A stretch of 26,034 bases of DNA from Eubacterium sp. (GTDB lineage Bacteria; Bacillota_A; Clostridia; Peptostreptococcales; Anaerovoracaceae), in the NCBI GenBank assembly GCA_017425345.1, contig JAFOML010000036.1, positions 1 to 26,034 of the forward strand, read 5' to 3'. The translations under genes were made by a program, and so were the position numbers. Each line of letters starts with the position of its first letter. Positions within the stretch are counted from its first letter, which is position 1. Below the pieces are notes generated by a model, which saw only the letters and a program-made list of their open reading frames with translations, was not told the DNA's origin and ran no database searches. Positions 1-7,281 of the stretch are shown here, in pieces.

Positions 1-288
1 GTTCGGTCCCTATCCGCTGTGGGCGTTGGAGATTTGAGTGGGGCTGTCCTTAGTACGAGAGGACCGGGACGGACTTGCCTCTGGTGTACCAGTTGTCCTG
101 CCAAGGGCACCGCTGGGTAGCTACGCAGGGATGGGATAAGCGCTGAAAGCATCTAAGTGCGAAGCCCTCCACGAGAATAGATCTCCCCCTTTATGGTAAG
201 GTCCGTGGGAGACTACCACGTTGATAGGTCGGAGGTGGAAGTGCAGTAATGCATGCAGCTGACCGATACTAATAGACCGAAAGCTTGG
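1..288 (+). rRNA. 23S ribosomal RNA, 3' end (partial)
   Basis: The first 288 bases match the conserved 3' terminal part of bacterial 23S rRNA. They include the sarcin-ricin loop core AGTACGAGAGGACC near 52-65, the segment TGGTGTACCAGTTGT near 83-97, and the terminal stretch GACCGATACTAATAGACCG at 261-279. The 5' part lies outside the window. The 3' boundary is judged by similarity to known 23S ends and may be off by several bases. It is followed by about 80 bases of spacer and a 5S gene, the usual 16S-23S-5S order. Confidence 0.96.
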
Positions 289-369
289 TCGGAAGGTATT
301 CCGGGAAGATGGGTTGAGCTTGGTTGTTCGGATTTGAAGGTACCAAATGGTAACTTCAGAGAAACTGAA

Positions 370-486
<117 letters not shown>

Positions 487-496
487 CAGTAGATTA

Positions 497-523
497 AGCA
501 GGTTCGATGAACCTGCTTTTTCT
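497..523 (+). terminator. Rho-independent terminator of the rRNA operon
   Basis: Perfect 9-bp stem AGCAGGTTC (497-505) / GAACCTGCT (509-517) with a 3-base loop, followed directly by a T-run. It lies about 10 bases after the 5S 3' end and ends the rRNA transcript. Confidence 0.9.
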
Positions 524-547
524 GTATTTCGATTTTAGTGCTCCAGT

Positions 548-576
548 TTGACTAAAATGTCCGCGTGTGGTAATGT
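548..576 (+). promoter_or_regulatory. Candidate sigma-A promoter for mnmA
   Basis: TTGACT (548-553), a 17-base spacer, then TAATGT (571-576) preceded by TGG, which gives an extended -10. The -35 is good but the -10 hexamer is weak. It sits between the rRNA terminator and mnmA, where a promoter is needed. Confidence 0.45.
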
Positions 577-605
577 AAAATTATTCCTGATGAATGGAGG
601 CAATT

Positions 606-1676
606 ATGGCAGAGAACATGAGAAGCGCACTGATCGCCATGAGCGGTGGAGTGGACAGCTCCGTTGCGGCTTTTTTAATGCAGAATGACGGGTTCGACTG
701 CACCGGCGCGATGATGTATCTTCACAGTGACGGGACAGAGGATGCCTTTTCGGCTTCCCGTGACCGGAAAGATGCTTCAGCTGTGGCTGCCCGCCTGGAT
801 ATGCCTTTTTACGTTCTCGATCTTCGGGATTCCTTCCGCCACTACGTGATCGAGCCTTTCGCGGCGGAATACGAGAGCGGCAGAACACCGAATCCCTGCG
901 TGGACTGCAACCGCACGATGAAATTCGATCAGCTCCTTAGGTTTGCGGATGAAAAGGGCTGTGATTCCATAGCAACGGGTCACTACGCGCGGATCGAACG
1001 CGATCCTGTTACTGGCCGCGCATTGCTTCGGAAAGCTGCGGATGTGTCGAAAGACCAGAGCTATGTGCTCTGCAAGCTTACGCAGGAGCAGCTGAAACGA
1101 ACGGTTTTGCCGCTGGGAGAGCTGACCAAACCCGAGGTTCGTGATTTAGCAGAACAGCTCGGGTTTGACAATGCGGAGAAGCGTGACAGTCAGGATATCT
1201 GCTTCGTGCCGGACGGTGATTATGCGCATTTTCTGGAGGTGCTCCGCGGGAAACCGTATCCTGCAGGAGATTTTCTCGATACAGATGGAAACGTCGTTGG
1301 AACCCACCGCGGGATCCCGCGCTATACGATCGGACAGAGAAAAGGTCTGGGTCTTGCTCTCGGAAAACCTGTTTTCGTCTGCAGTAAGGATGTGGAACAG
1401 AATACGGTGACGGTCGGGGCGGACGAGATTTTGTGGAAAAAGGAACTCGTAGCGGATGCCGTAAACTGGATCTCCATCGATACCCTCCGGGAACCGATGC
1501 GGATCGCGGCGCGGACGCGCTATCACCAGACGGAACAGCCGGGTACGGTCTATCCCCTTGAGGACGGGCAGATCCGTATCGTCTTTGATGAGCCTGTACG
1601 AGCGATCACGCCCGGGCAGACCGTTTGCATGTATGACGGAGAATATGTGGTTGGAGGTGCTGCGATACTCAGGTGA
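606..1676 (+). CDS. mnmA: tRNA-specific 2-thiouridylase MnmA
   Basis: A 356-residue MnmA, the ATP-dependent sulfurtransferase that makes 2-thiouridine at wobble position 34 of tRNAs for Lys, Glu and Gln. It acts in the cytoplasm with a sulfur carrier or cysteine desulfurase. The PP-loop ATP site SGGVDSS is at residues 13-19. The first catalytic cysteine is C98 in NPCVDC, and the second is C199 in SQDICF. ATGHYAR (near 123-129) is the usual family segment. Length is normal. An in-frame ATG 12 bases upstream (594) exists, but GGAGG at 596-600 sits five bases before ATG 606, so 606 is preferred. The gene stands alone between the rRNA terminator and its own terminator. No cysteine desulfurase is adjacent. 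Confidence 0.96.
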   Translation: MAENMRSALIAMSGGVDSSVAAFLMQNDGFDCTGAMMYLHSDGTEDAFSASRDRKDASAVAARLDMPFYVLDLRDSFRHYVIEPFAAEYESGRTPNPCVDCNRTMKFDQLLRFADEKGCDSIATGHYARIERDPVTGRALLRKAADVSKDQSYVLCKLTQEQLKRTVLPLGELTKPEVRDLAEQLGFDNAEKRDSQDICFVPDGDYAHFLEVLRGKPYPAGDFLDTDGNVVGTHRGIPRYTIGQRKGLGLALGKPVFVCSKDVEQNTVTVGADEILWKKELVADAVNWISIDTLREPMRIAARTRYHQTEQPGTVYPLEDGQIRIVFDEPVRAITPGQTVCMYDGEYVVGGAAILR

Positions 1677-1708
1677 TGACGGAAGACGCAGTCTTTGGTT
1701 TCGTAAAT

Positions 1709-1738
1709 CTCCCGCGGATGTGGACGCGGGGGCGTTTT
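1709..1738 (+). terminator. Terminator after mnmA
   Basis: Eight-bp stem CTCCCGCG (1709-1716) / CGCGGGGG (1725-1732) with an 8-base loop and one G-U pair, followed by CGTTTT. The T-run is short, so efficiency is uncertain. The 3' half of the hairpin overlaps the -35 box of the next promoter. Confidence 0.6.
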
Positions 1739-1749
1739 CGTGCTATAAT
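1721..1749 (+). promoter_or_regulatory. Sigma-A promoter of the tmk operon
   Basis: TGGACG (1721-1726), a 17-base spacer and a perfect TATAAT (1744-1749). It lies about 38 bases before the small membrane ORF that opens the tmk-holB-ricT operon. Confidence 0.65.
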
Positions 1750-1787
1750 TTATTGTTAACGTTTATCCATGGGGAAAGGAGGGACGT

Positions 1788-1895
1788 ATGATCGTCTTTA
1801 AAGTCATATTTTGTGTCATGATCTGTGTGCCTCTGGCAGCTCTCGGACTGTTTCTGTTCGAGAAACTCCTGGATTCGGCTACCGGCGGCAAGTAA
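1788..1895 (+). CDS. Small single-pass membrane peptide (35 aa) upstream of tmk
   Basis: A 35-residue ORF starting at ATG 1788, five bases after a strong AAAGGAGGG site (1775-1783), and ending at TAA 1893-1895. The peptide starts MIVFKVIFCVMICVP and is almost entirely hydrophobic to about residue 24. It then ends in a short polar tail (FEKLLDSATGGK). That is the layout of a one-helix small membrane protein. The tmk start follows nine bases after the stop, so the two are probably co-transcribed. It could also be a leader peptide affecting tmk translation. I do not recognise a family. The good ribosome binding site and promoter are the main evidence that it is real. Confidence 0.65.
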   Translation: MIVFKVIFCVMICVPLAALGLFLFEKLLDSATGGK

Positions 1896-1904
1896 CGAGG
1901 GACT

Positions 1905-2540
1905 ATGGAAAGAGGACTATTTATCTCACTGGAAGGGCCGGACGGCTCCGGCAAGTCAACGCAGATCGAGTTTCTGAAAACGTATTTTGAGGAGCTTGGA
2001 CTTCCTTGTGTCTTCACCCGTGAACCGGGTGGGACGCCGATCAGTGAGAAGATCAGGGCTATCATTTTAGATAAAGAGAACAGTGAGATGGACGATATGA
2101 CCGAGGCGCTCCTGTACGCGGCCAGCCGTGCGCAGCATGTTGCGGAGAAGATCCGCCCGGCGCTTTCGGAAGGAAAGATCGTCATCTGTGATCGCTATGT
2201 GGATTCCAGCATCGCGTATCAGGGCTACGGCCGTCAGATGGGCAGCCAGGTCGCGGAGATCAACGCGTATGCGACGATGGGGTGTATGCCGGATCTGACG
2301 ATTTTGATCGAGGTCGATCCCAGAGTCGGAAAGAAGCGCATCGCAGCCGGTGAGAGAGACCGCCTGGAAAGTGAACGGATCCGGTTTCATGACCGTGTCC
2401 TCAGCGGTTACCGGAAGCTCGCCGAGGAGGATCCGGACCGGGTCATCCCGGTAGATGGAACCGGCAGCCGGGAGGAGATCCGTGATACGATCCGTGGCTA
2501 TGTCGACGCGGCGCTCAGAGCTAAAGGATATATCGAATGA
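1905..2540 (+). CDS. tmk: Thymidylate kinase (dTMP kinase)
   Basis: A 211-residue dTMP kinase that phosphorylates dTMP to dTDP with ATP, an essential step of dTTP synthesis. The P-loop GPDGSGKST is at residues 11-19. TREPGGTP (38-45) and the DRY motif (96-98, followed by VDSSIAYQGYGR) are the family substrate-binding segments. A LID-like stretch AAGERDRLES lies near 146-155. Length is normal for the family. The start has GAGGG at 1897-1901, three bases before ATG. Its stop overlaps the holB start by four bases (ATGA at 2537-2540), which indicates translational coupling. It is the second gene of the operon that begins at 1721. Confidence 0.97.
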   Translation: MERGLFISLEGPDGSGKSTQIEFLKTYFEELGLPCVFTREPGGTPISEKIRAIILDKENSEMDDMTEALLYAASRAQHVAEKIRPALSEGKIVICDRYVDSSIAYQGYGRQMGSQVAEINAYATMGCMPDLTILIEVDPRVGKKRIAAGERDRLESERIRFHDRVLSGYRKLAEEDPDRVIPVDGTGSREEIRDTIRGYVDAALRAKGYIE

Positions 2541-3367
2541 CGCTGTTAGAGTATAGAAAGTATGGAAAAGCTGCGGAACAGCTCAGCGGAGCCATCCGAA
2601 GCGGACGCGTCTCTCATGCCTATATAATAGAAGGGGATGAGACGATCGACAAGGCGGGGTTCGCCAGAGCGTTCATCAAGGCGCTCCTGTGCCGGGAACG
2701 GCCGGGGGAGGGCTGTGAGACCTGCATCACCTGCCGGAAGGTCGAGGACGGAAACTACGAGGACCTTTACTGGATTCAGGCAGAAGGCAAGAAGAACAGC
2801 AGCGCCTTATCGGTCAAGGCGGATGTGATCCGGCAGCTGTCCGGAAATCTCGCCATGATCCCGACCGGGGGAAACCGCAATATTGCCGTCATCGAGGATG
2901 CTGATCTGATGACAGTGGAAGCACAGAATATTTTCCTGAAGACGCTGGAGGAACCGGCGCCGGGAACGGTCATTCTGCTTCTGACGTCAAACAGCCAGAA
3001 TCTGCTTCCGACCATCAACTCGCGGTGCATGCGCTGTAGGCTGATGACCCTGACTCCGGATCAGGACCAGGAGAGCGTCCGGTTTGCGCAGGAGATCTAT
3101 GAGATGGTGTCGAAAAAGGCGTTTTTCTTCGATATCTGCAGCAGACTGGATGAGGAACTGAAAGACCGCAAGAGCGCAGACGCGTTTCTGGATGCGCTGG
3201 AAAGCGTCTTCGGGGATGCCGTGCAGCACGGCGCGGACGGCATGAGCCGCGGCCAGCTGGTTTACGGGGTCAAATGCATTGAGACTGCCCGGAATCACAT
3301 TCGGCGCAATGTGAGATATAACATGGCAGTCAGGGAAATGATATTGAAACTGGAGGAATATAGATGA
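2537..3367 (+). CDS. holB: DNA polymerase III subunit delta'
   Basis: A 276-residue delta' subunit of the DNA polymerase III clamp loader. The AAA+-like N-terminal domain carries the zinc module C52, C60, C63, C66 (CETCITC at 60-66), IAVIEDADLM near 116-125, a conserved NIFLKTLEEP segment (131-140) and the arginine-finger SRC motif (162-164). The Walker A position (around 31-45) has no GxxGxGKT. This agrees with the known lack of ATP binding by delta' and is not damage. It overlaps tmk by four bases upstream and ricT by four bases downstream (ATGA, 3364-3367). The order tmk-holB-ricT matches Bacillus, minus yaaQ and yaaR. Confidence 0.93.
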   Translation: MTLLEYRKYGKAAEQLSGAIRSGRVSHAYIIEGDETIDKAGFARAFIKALLCRERPGEGCETCITCRKVEDGNYEDLYWIQAEGKKNSSALSVKADVIRQLSGNLAMIPTGGNRNIAVIEDADLMTVEAQNIFLKTLEEPAPGTVILLLTSNSQNLLPTINSRCMRCRLMTLTPDQDQESVRFAQEIYEMVSKKAFFFDICSRLDEELKDRKSADAFLDALESVFGDAVQHGADGMSRGQLVYGVKCIETARNHIRRNVRYNMAVREMILKLEEYR

Positions 3368-4428
3368 TTAATGTAGCAGGGGTACGGTTCAAGAGTGCCG
3401 GAAAGGTCTACTTTTTCGATCCGGGAGAGCTCGAGGTACAGTCCGGCCAGGGCGTGATCGTGGAGACTGCCCGGGGCATGGAATACGGGACTGTGACGAT
3501 GCCGATCACCCCGATCAAAGAAGAGGACGTGACTCGCCCGCTGAAGAGGATCGTCCGGATCGCGGACGAGAACGATATCGCCCGTCATAACGAGAATGAG
3601 AAGAAAAAGGCGAAGGCCATGGCGATCTGCCAGGAGAAAGTGCAGAAGCACAATCTCGAGATGAAACTGATCGACGTGGAATATACCTTTGATAATAATA
3701 AGATCGTGTTCTACTTTACGGCAGATGGACGCGTGGATTTTCGTGAACTGGTCAAGGATCTCGCCAGCGTGTTCAAGATGCGCATCGAACTCAGGCAGAT
3801 CGGCGTCCGTGACGAGGCCAAGATGCTGGGCGGAGTCGGTTCCTGCGGAAGAGGGCTGTGCTGCGCGAGCTGGCTTTCAGATTTTGAACCCGTCTCCATC
3901 AAGATGGCGAAGAACCAGAACCTGTCCCTGAATCCGACGAAGATCTCCGGCGTCTGCGGCCGCCTCATGTGCTGCCTCAAGTATGAGAACGACATTTATC
4001 AGGAGCTGCGGAAGGGTATGCCGGACATCAATGAGAAGATCGATACGCCGGAAGGCTTCGGCCGGGTGATCGACGCAGATATCCTGCAGGGAAAGATCAA
4101 GGTCCGGATCTACACGGACGAGGTCGATGAGAACGGCAATCTGAAGCTGGGTACGGATATTTTCACCTTCACGAAGGACGAGATCGGAAGACGAGACAAG
4201 CAGAAGCCGAAAGAACGTCCGGAGAAGAAGGATAAGAAAGAGAAAAAAGAGAAGAAAGAAAAGAAGGAAAAGAAAGAGAAGAAAGAGCGTCAGGAAGGCA
4301 GTCCGCAGGAGAACGCGGCGGCTTCGGAGCCTGTGCAGAAGAAGCGGAGCGGCCGTTCCCGCTCGTCCAGACGGAGGAGAGAGCGGAATGCGGCGAAGGC
4401 AGCGGAGGCGCCGAAGCAGGAATCATGA
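3364..4428 (+). CDS. ricT: PSP1-domain protein RicT (YaaT)
   Basis: A 354-residue PSP1-domain protein. In Bacillus subtilis, RicT with RicA and RicF forms the Y-complex, which carries iron-sulfur clusters and supports RNase Y maturation of transcripts, competence, biofilm formation and sporulation. Seen here: an N-terminal PSP1 region, then the cysteine-rich core GSCGRGLCC (159-167) and VCGRLMCC (197-204), which supplies six cysteines. The C-terminal 85 residues are unusual. They start with repeated KEK/KKE units (about 288-308) and end in an Arg/Ser-rich stretch (329-341). This basic tail probably contacts RNA or ribosomes (inference). GGAGG at 3352-3356 precedes the ATG. It overlaps holB and the next gene by four bases each. 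Confidence 0.92.
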   Translation: MINVAGVRFKSAGKVYFFDPGELEVQSGQGVIVETARGMEYGTVTMPITPIKEEDVTRPLKRIVRIADENDIARHNENEKKKAKAMAICQEKVQKHNLEMKLIDVEYTFDNNKIVFYFTADGRVDFRELVKDLASVFKMRIELRQIGVRDEAKMLGGVGSCGRGLCCASWLSDFEPVSIKMAKNQNLSLNPTKISGVCGRLMCCLKYENDIYQELRKGMPDINEKIDTPEGFGRVIDADILQGKIKVRIYTDEVDENGNLKLGTDIFTFTKDEIGRRDKQKPKERPEKKDKKEKKEKKEKKEKKEKKERQEGSPQENAAASEPVQKKRSGRSRSSRRRRERNAAKAAEAPKQES

Positions 4429-5186
4429 GTTTACGGCTGGATGATACGGGATTTGGCGGGATCAGGATCCTGCAGGATCCGGAGACCTTCTGTTATGGCG
4501 TGGATGCGGTGCTGCTTGCAGGTTTTGCAGCCGAGACGCTTGCGAAGAAGCACAGGCGGCCGGCACGGCTTGCAGACCTTGGCTGCGGGAATGGGATCGT
4601 CCCGCTGATCCTTTCGCACAAAACCAGCATCCCCCATCTCCACGGAATCGAAGTTCAGGAACAGATGGCAGCACTCGCGGACGAAAACGTCCGGCAGAAT
4701 GGACTGGAAGACCGCCTGACCATCACCTGCGGAAACGTGCGGGATGCCGAACCGGAAGGTCCGCTGATGCAGGCTCTTGGAGGGCCGGGCAGCTTTGATG
4801 CTGTCACCTCCAATCCGCCCTATATGCCGGCAGACCGCGGGCTGACCTCTGCGAACGAGGCGAAGGCGATCGCTCGGACGGAGCTGAAAGGGGATCTGGA
4901 TGACTTCCTGAAAATGGCGGGGCTTCTGCTGCGGGATAAGGGGGATCTGTTTCTGATTCACCGGCCGCAGCGCCTTGTGGATATCCTGGTCGGATGCCGG
5001 AAGCACGGGATCGAACCGAAGACTCTGGTTCCGGTGAGCGCAAGACCCGGGGAGGCGCCGAACCTGATCCTGGTACACGGAATATGCGGAGGCGGCGTCG
5101 AACTGAAACTGGAGCAGACATTTTTCGTACGGAATGAGTGCGGTGAATACAGCCGCGAGCTGCTCGATGTGTACGAGCGACTCTAA
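4425..5186 (+). CDS. TrmN6/YabB-type SAM-dependent methyltransferase
   Basis: A 253-residue class I methyltransferase of the tRNA1(Val) m6A37 (TrmN6, YabB) family. Motif I for S-adenosylmethionine is DLGCGNG (51-57), the acidic end of strand beta2 is GIEVQ (74-78), and the adenine-N6 catalytic motif is NPPY (130-133). The start GFGGIRILQDPE...YGVDAVLLAGF is the usual family N-terminus. The likely reaction is N6-methylation of an adenine in tRNA; the exact substrate is inferred. The start overlaps the ricT stop by four bases (ATGA). It is the last gene of the operon. In Bacillus the next genes would be yazA and rsmI; both are missing here. Confidence 0.88.
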   Translation: MSLRLDDTGFGGIRILQDPETFCYGVDAVLLAGFAAETLAKKHRRPARLADLGCGNGIVPLILSHKTSIPHLHGIEVQEQMAALADENVRQNGLEDRLTITCGNVRDAEPEGPLMQALGGPGSFDAVTSNPPYMPADRGLTSANEAKAIARTELKGDLDDFLKMAGLLLRDKGDLFLIHRPQRLVDILVGCRKHGIEPKTLVPVSARPGEAPNLILVHGICGGGVELKLEQTFFVRNECGEYSRELLDVYERL

Positions 5187-5215
5187 AATAGAATGGATAG
5201 TTCAATTTTTTTGTG

Positions 5216-5244
5216 TTGCTAATATATGGAAATACATATATAAT
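5216..5244 (+). promoter_or_regulatory. Sigma-A promoter of the membrane protein-abrB pair
   Basis: TTGCTA (5216-5221), a 17-base spacer and TATAAT (5239-5244), in an AT-rich stretch that contrasts with the GC-rich genes around it. The start codon of the next gene is 21 bases after the -10. Confidence 0.8.
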
Positions 5245-5265
5245 ACCCTAAGAGGAGGAGACGGA

Positions 5266-5610
5266 ATGATTACAATTGATGTAAAGGACATGTTAATATG
5301 TCTGGTGCTGATCGCACTGATCGTATTGCTGATCATCCTTGCGGTGGTTGCCAAGAATCTGATCACAACAGTGAAGGAACTGAACCGCGTCCTGGAAGAC
5401 ACTACTGTTGTAACGAATGTTCTTCAGGAGAGAACAACAGAAGTGAACGGTATTGTAGGTGATCTTGGTGCAGCTGTTGATGATGTGACCAAGGCAATGC
5501 AGGGAAATCAGAGTCTGGTCGGAGCGCTGACCAATGTTGGAAAGGCAGTCGCATCGACGGTATCGTATATCAAGAGTTCAGATAACGATAGCAGCGACGG
5601 TATCCTTTAA
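5266..5610 (+). CDS. Small membrane-anchored coiled-coil-like protein (114 aa)
   Basis: A 114-residue protein with one strong hydrophobic helix (about residues 8-30, LICLVLIALIVLLIILAVV). A polar helical region follows (about 31-90), with heptad-like spacing and no cysteines, and then a Ser/Asp-rich end. The shape resembles DUF948/YtxH-type small envelope proteins, but I cannot assign a family with confidence. The longer frame opening at 5134 runs into the upstream methyltransferase and lacks an RBS. ATG 5266 has AGGAGGAG at 5253-5260. It has its own promoter and is followed 27 bases later by the AbrB-type gene, so they are probably co-transcribed. It takes the place of yazA/rsmI before abrB. 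Confidence 0.8.
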   Translation: MITIDVKDMLICLVLIALIVLLIILAVVAKNLITTVKELNRVLEDTTVVTNVLQERTTEVNGIVGDLGAAVDDVTKAMQGNQSLVGALTNVGKAVASTVSYIKSSDNDSSDGIL

Positions 5611-5637
5611 AAACAGTGTAAGAAAAGGAGTTTCGAT

Positions 5638-5880
5638 ATGAAAGCGACGGGAATCGTAAGACCGGTAGACGCTTTGGGAAGAGTAGTGATCCCGGTAGAA
5701 CTGAGACGGAATCTCGGGATTAAGACCGATGATTCTTTGGAAATTTTCGTGGATGGACAGTACATCATGCTGAAGAAGTATGAGCCAGCCTGCATTTTCT
5801 GTGGGGAAGTGGAAGGCGTACGTCAGATCCGCGGCAAGAACGTCTGCGCCAAATGCATTGAGGAATTGAAGGCTCTTTGA
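5638..5880 (+). CDS. abrB: AbrB-type transition-state regulator
   Basis: An 80-residue DNA-binding protein. Residues 1-48 (MKATGIVRPVDALGRVVIPV...) form the swapped-hairpin AbrB/SpoVT DNA-binding domain with the characteristic GRVVIP segment. The C-terminal part carries two CxxC pairs, C52/C55 and C70/C73, probably a small zinc-binding element. Proteins of this family act as global regulators of the growth-to-stationary transition. The start is supported by AAAGGAG at 5624-5630. The gene is followed by a strong terminator. Its position after the tmk-holB-ricT block parallels Bacillus abrB. Several AbrB paralogues are common in Clostridia, so the exact orthologue is not certain. Confidence 0.92.
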   Translation: MKATGIVRPVDALGRVVIPVELRRNLGIKTDDSLEIFVDGQYIMLKKYEPACIFCGEVEGVRQIRGKNVCAKCIEELKAL

Positions 5881-5904
5881 TCCGGTTTCTGTTACATTGA
5901 AATG

Positions 5905-5928
5905 AAACCTGCCGGCGGCAGGTTTTTT
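5905..5928 (+). terminator. Rho-independent terminator after abrB
   Basis: Perfect 9-bp stem AAACCTGCC (5905-5913) / GGCAGGTTT (5917-5925) with a GGC loop. The T-run extends to 5928. Confidence 0.93.
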
Positions 5929-6000
5929 GCTCTGGCATAGAGTGAATGATTCAGCATATGCCGGATAAGAAAGTCTGACAGACGTTAATGGAGGAACAAT

Positions 6001-7266
6001 TTGGCCAAATTTTTAATACAGAATAGTGGACCGCTGAACGGTGAGGTATATATCAGTGGTGCCAAAAACGCAGTTCTGCCGATCATGGCAGCTGCCATAC
6101 TGACGGATGAGACGTGCCGCATCAACGAGGTGCCGGATCTTCGTGACGTAGAAGTCATGAAGGGCATCCTCAGCTCCCTCGGCGCGGAAATCGAAGACGC
6201 AGGGGACAGCTCCCTGGAGTTCACGATGCGGGACATCCTGACCAACGAGGCAGATTATGAGCTCGTTGGAAAGATGCGAGCCTCATTCCTTGTAATGGGA
6301 CCGCTTCTCGCCAGAACCGGACGTGCCAAGGTGCATATCCCGGGAGGCTGCACGATCGGCGCACGGCCGATCGACCTGCACCTGAAGGGGTTTGAGGCGC
6401 TCGGCGCGACCGTTATAGAAAAAGAGAGTTATGTAGAAGCGATCGCCCCGAAGGGCGGATTGGTCGGCGCTTCCGTATACCTGGATTTCCCCAGTGTCGG
6501 AGCGACTGAGAATATCATGATGGCGGCTTCGGAAGCCAAGGGCAGCACCTATATAGAAAATGCTGCGGAGGAGCCGGAGATCGTCGACCTGGCGAACTTC
6601 CTGAACAAGATGGGAGCCAGGATCAAGGGCGCCGGAACGGATACGATCAAGATCGAGGGTGTATCTTCTCTGCACGGTTGTAATCATTTCGTCATTCCAG
6701 ACCGCATCGAGGCAGGCACGTTCATGCTTGCCAGTGCGATCACCAGAGGAGAGATCCTGATCAAGAACATCGTACCGGACCATGTCAAGCCGGTCACAGC
6801 CAAGCTGCGTGAGTGCGGCGTGATCGTGGAGATGGGCGATGAAGGAATGTACGTGGTCGCGGATCGGAAGAGGCTCACGGCAACGGATATCAAGACGCTG
6901 CCGTACCCGGGCTTTCCTACGGATCTGCAGTCCCCGTTCATGGCGTTCCTGACCACAGTGGATGGATCCAGCCGTGTCAATGAGACGGTGTTTGAGAACC
7001 GCTTTATGCATGTGGCTGAGCTCAATCGTATGGGTGCCAACATCAAGATTTCCGGCAACCAGGCGTTTATTCCGGGCAGTACCAAGCTGGAAGGCGCACA
7101 GGTCATAGCAACGGACCTGCGAGCCGGCGCTGCGCTCGTTCTGGCGGGTCTCGCCGCGAGCGGTACGACCGAGCTGTCTGAGATCTATCATATTGAAAGA
7201 GGTTATGAAAAGTTCATAAAGAAGTTTAAAGGTTTAGGTTCTACGATATTTCGCATTGATGATTGA
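6001..7266 (+). CDS. murA: UDP-N-acetylglucosamine 1-carboxyvinyltransferase MurA
   Basis: A 421-residue MurA, the first committed enzyme of peptidoglycan synthesis; it transfers enolpyruvate from PEP to UDP-GlcNAc in the cytoplasm. SGAKNA (19-24) carries the active-site lysine. The loop GGCTIGARPIDLH (115-127) has the PEP-site cysteine C117, the residue that fosfomycin modifies, so the protein is expected to be of the fosfomycin-sensitive type. Length matches the family. The start is TTG at 6001, six bases after GGAGG (5990-5994). No in-frame ATG near it has an RBS. It is followed after 15 bases by fbp. No promoter is clear in the 70 bases after the abrB terminator. Confidence 0.96.
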   Translation: MAKFLIQNSGPLNGEVYISGAKNAVLPIMAAAILTDETCRINEVPDLRDVEVMKGILSSLGAEIEDAGDSSLEFTMRDILTNEADYELVGKMRASFLVMGPLLARTGRAKVHIPGGCTIGARPIDLHLKGFEALGATVIEKESYVEAIAPKGGLVGASVYLDFPSVGATENIMMAASEAKGSTYIENAAEEPEIVDLANFLNKMGARIKGAGTDTIKIEGVSSLHGCNHFVIPDRIEAGTFMLASAITRGEILIKNIVPDHVKPVTAKLRECGVIVEMGDEGMYVVADRKRLTATDIKTLPYPGFPTDLQSPFMAFLTTVDGSSRVNETVFENRFMHVAELNRMGANIKISGNQAFIPGSTKLEGAQVIATDLRAGAALVLAGLAASGTTELSEIYHIERGYEKFIKKFKGLGSTIFRIDD

Positions 7267-7281
7267 GAAGAGGAGTGAAAA

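Noticed and set aside
2537..3367. Loss of Walker A in HolB as a sign of a broken gene
   Set aside because: Delta' subunits are known to lack ATP binding; all other motifs and the zinc module are present.
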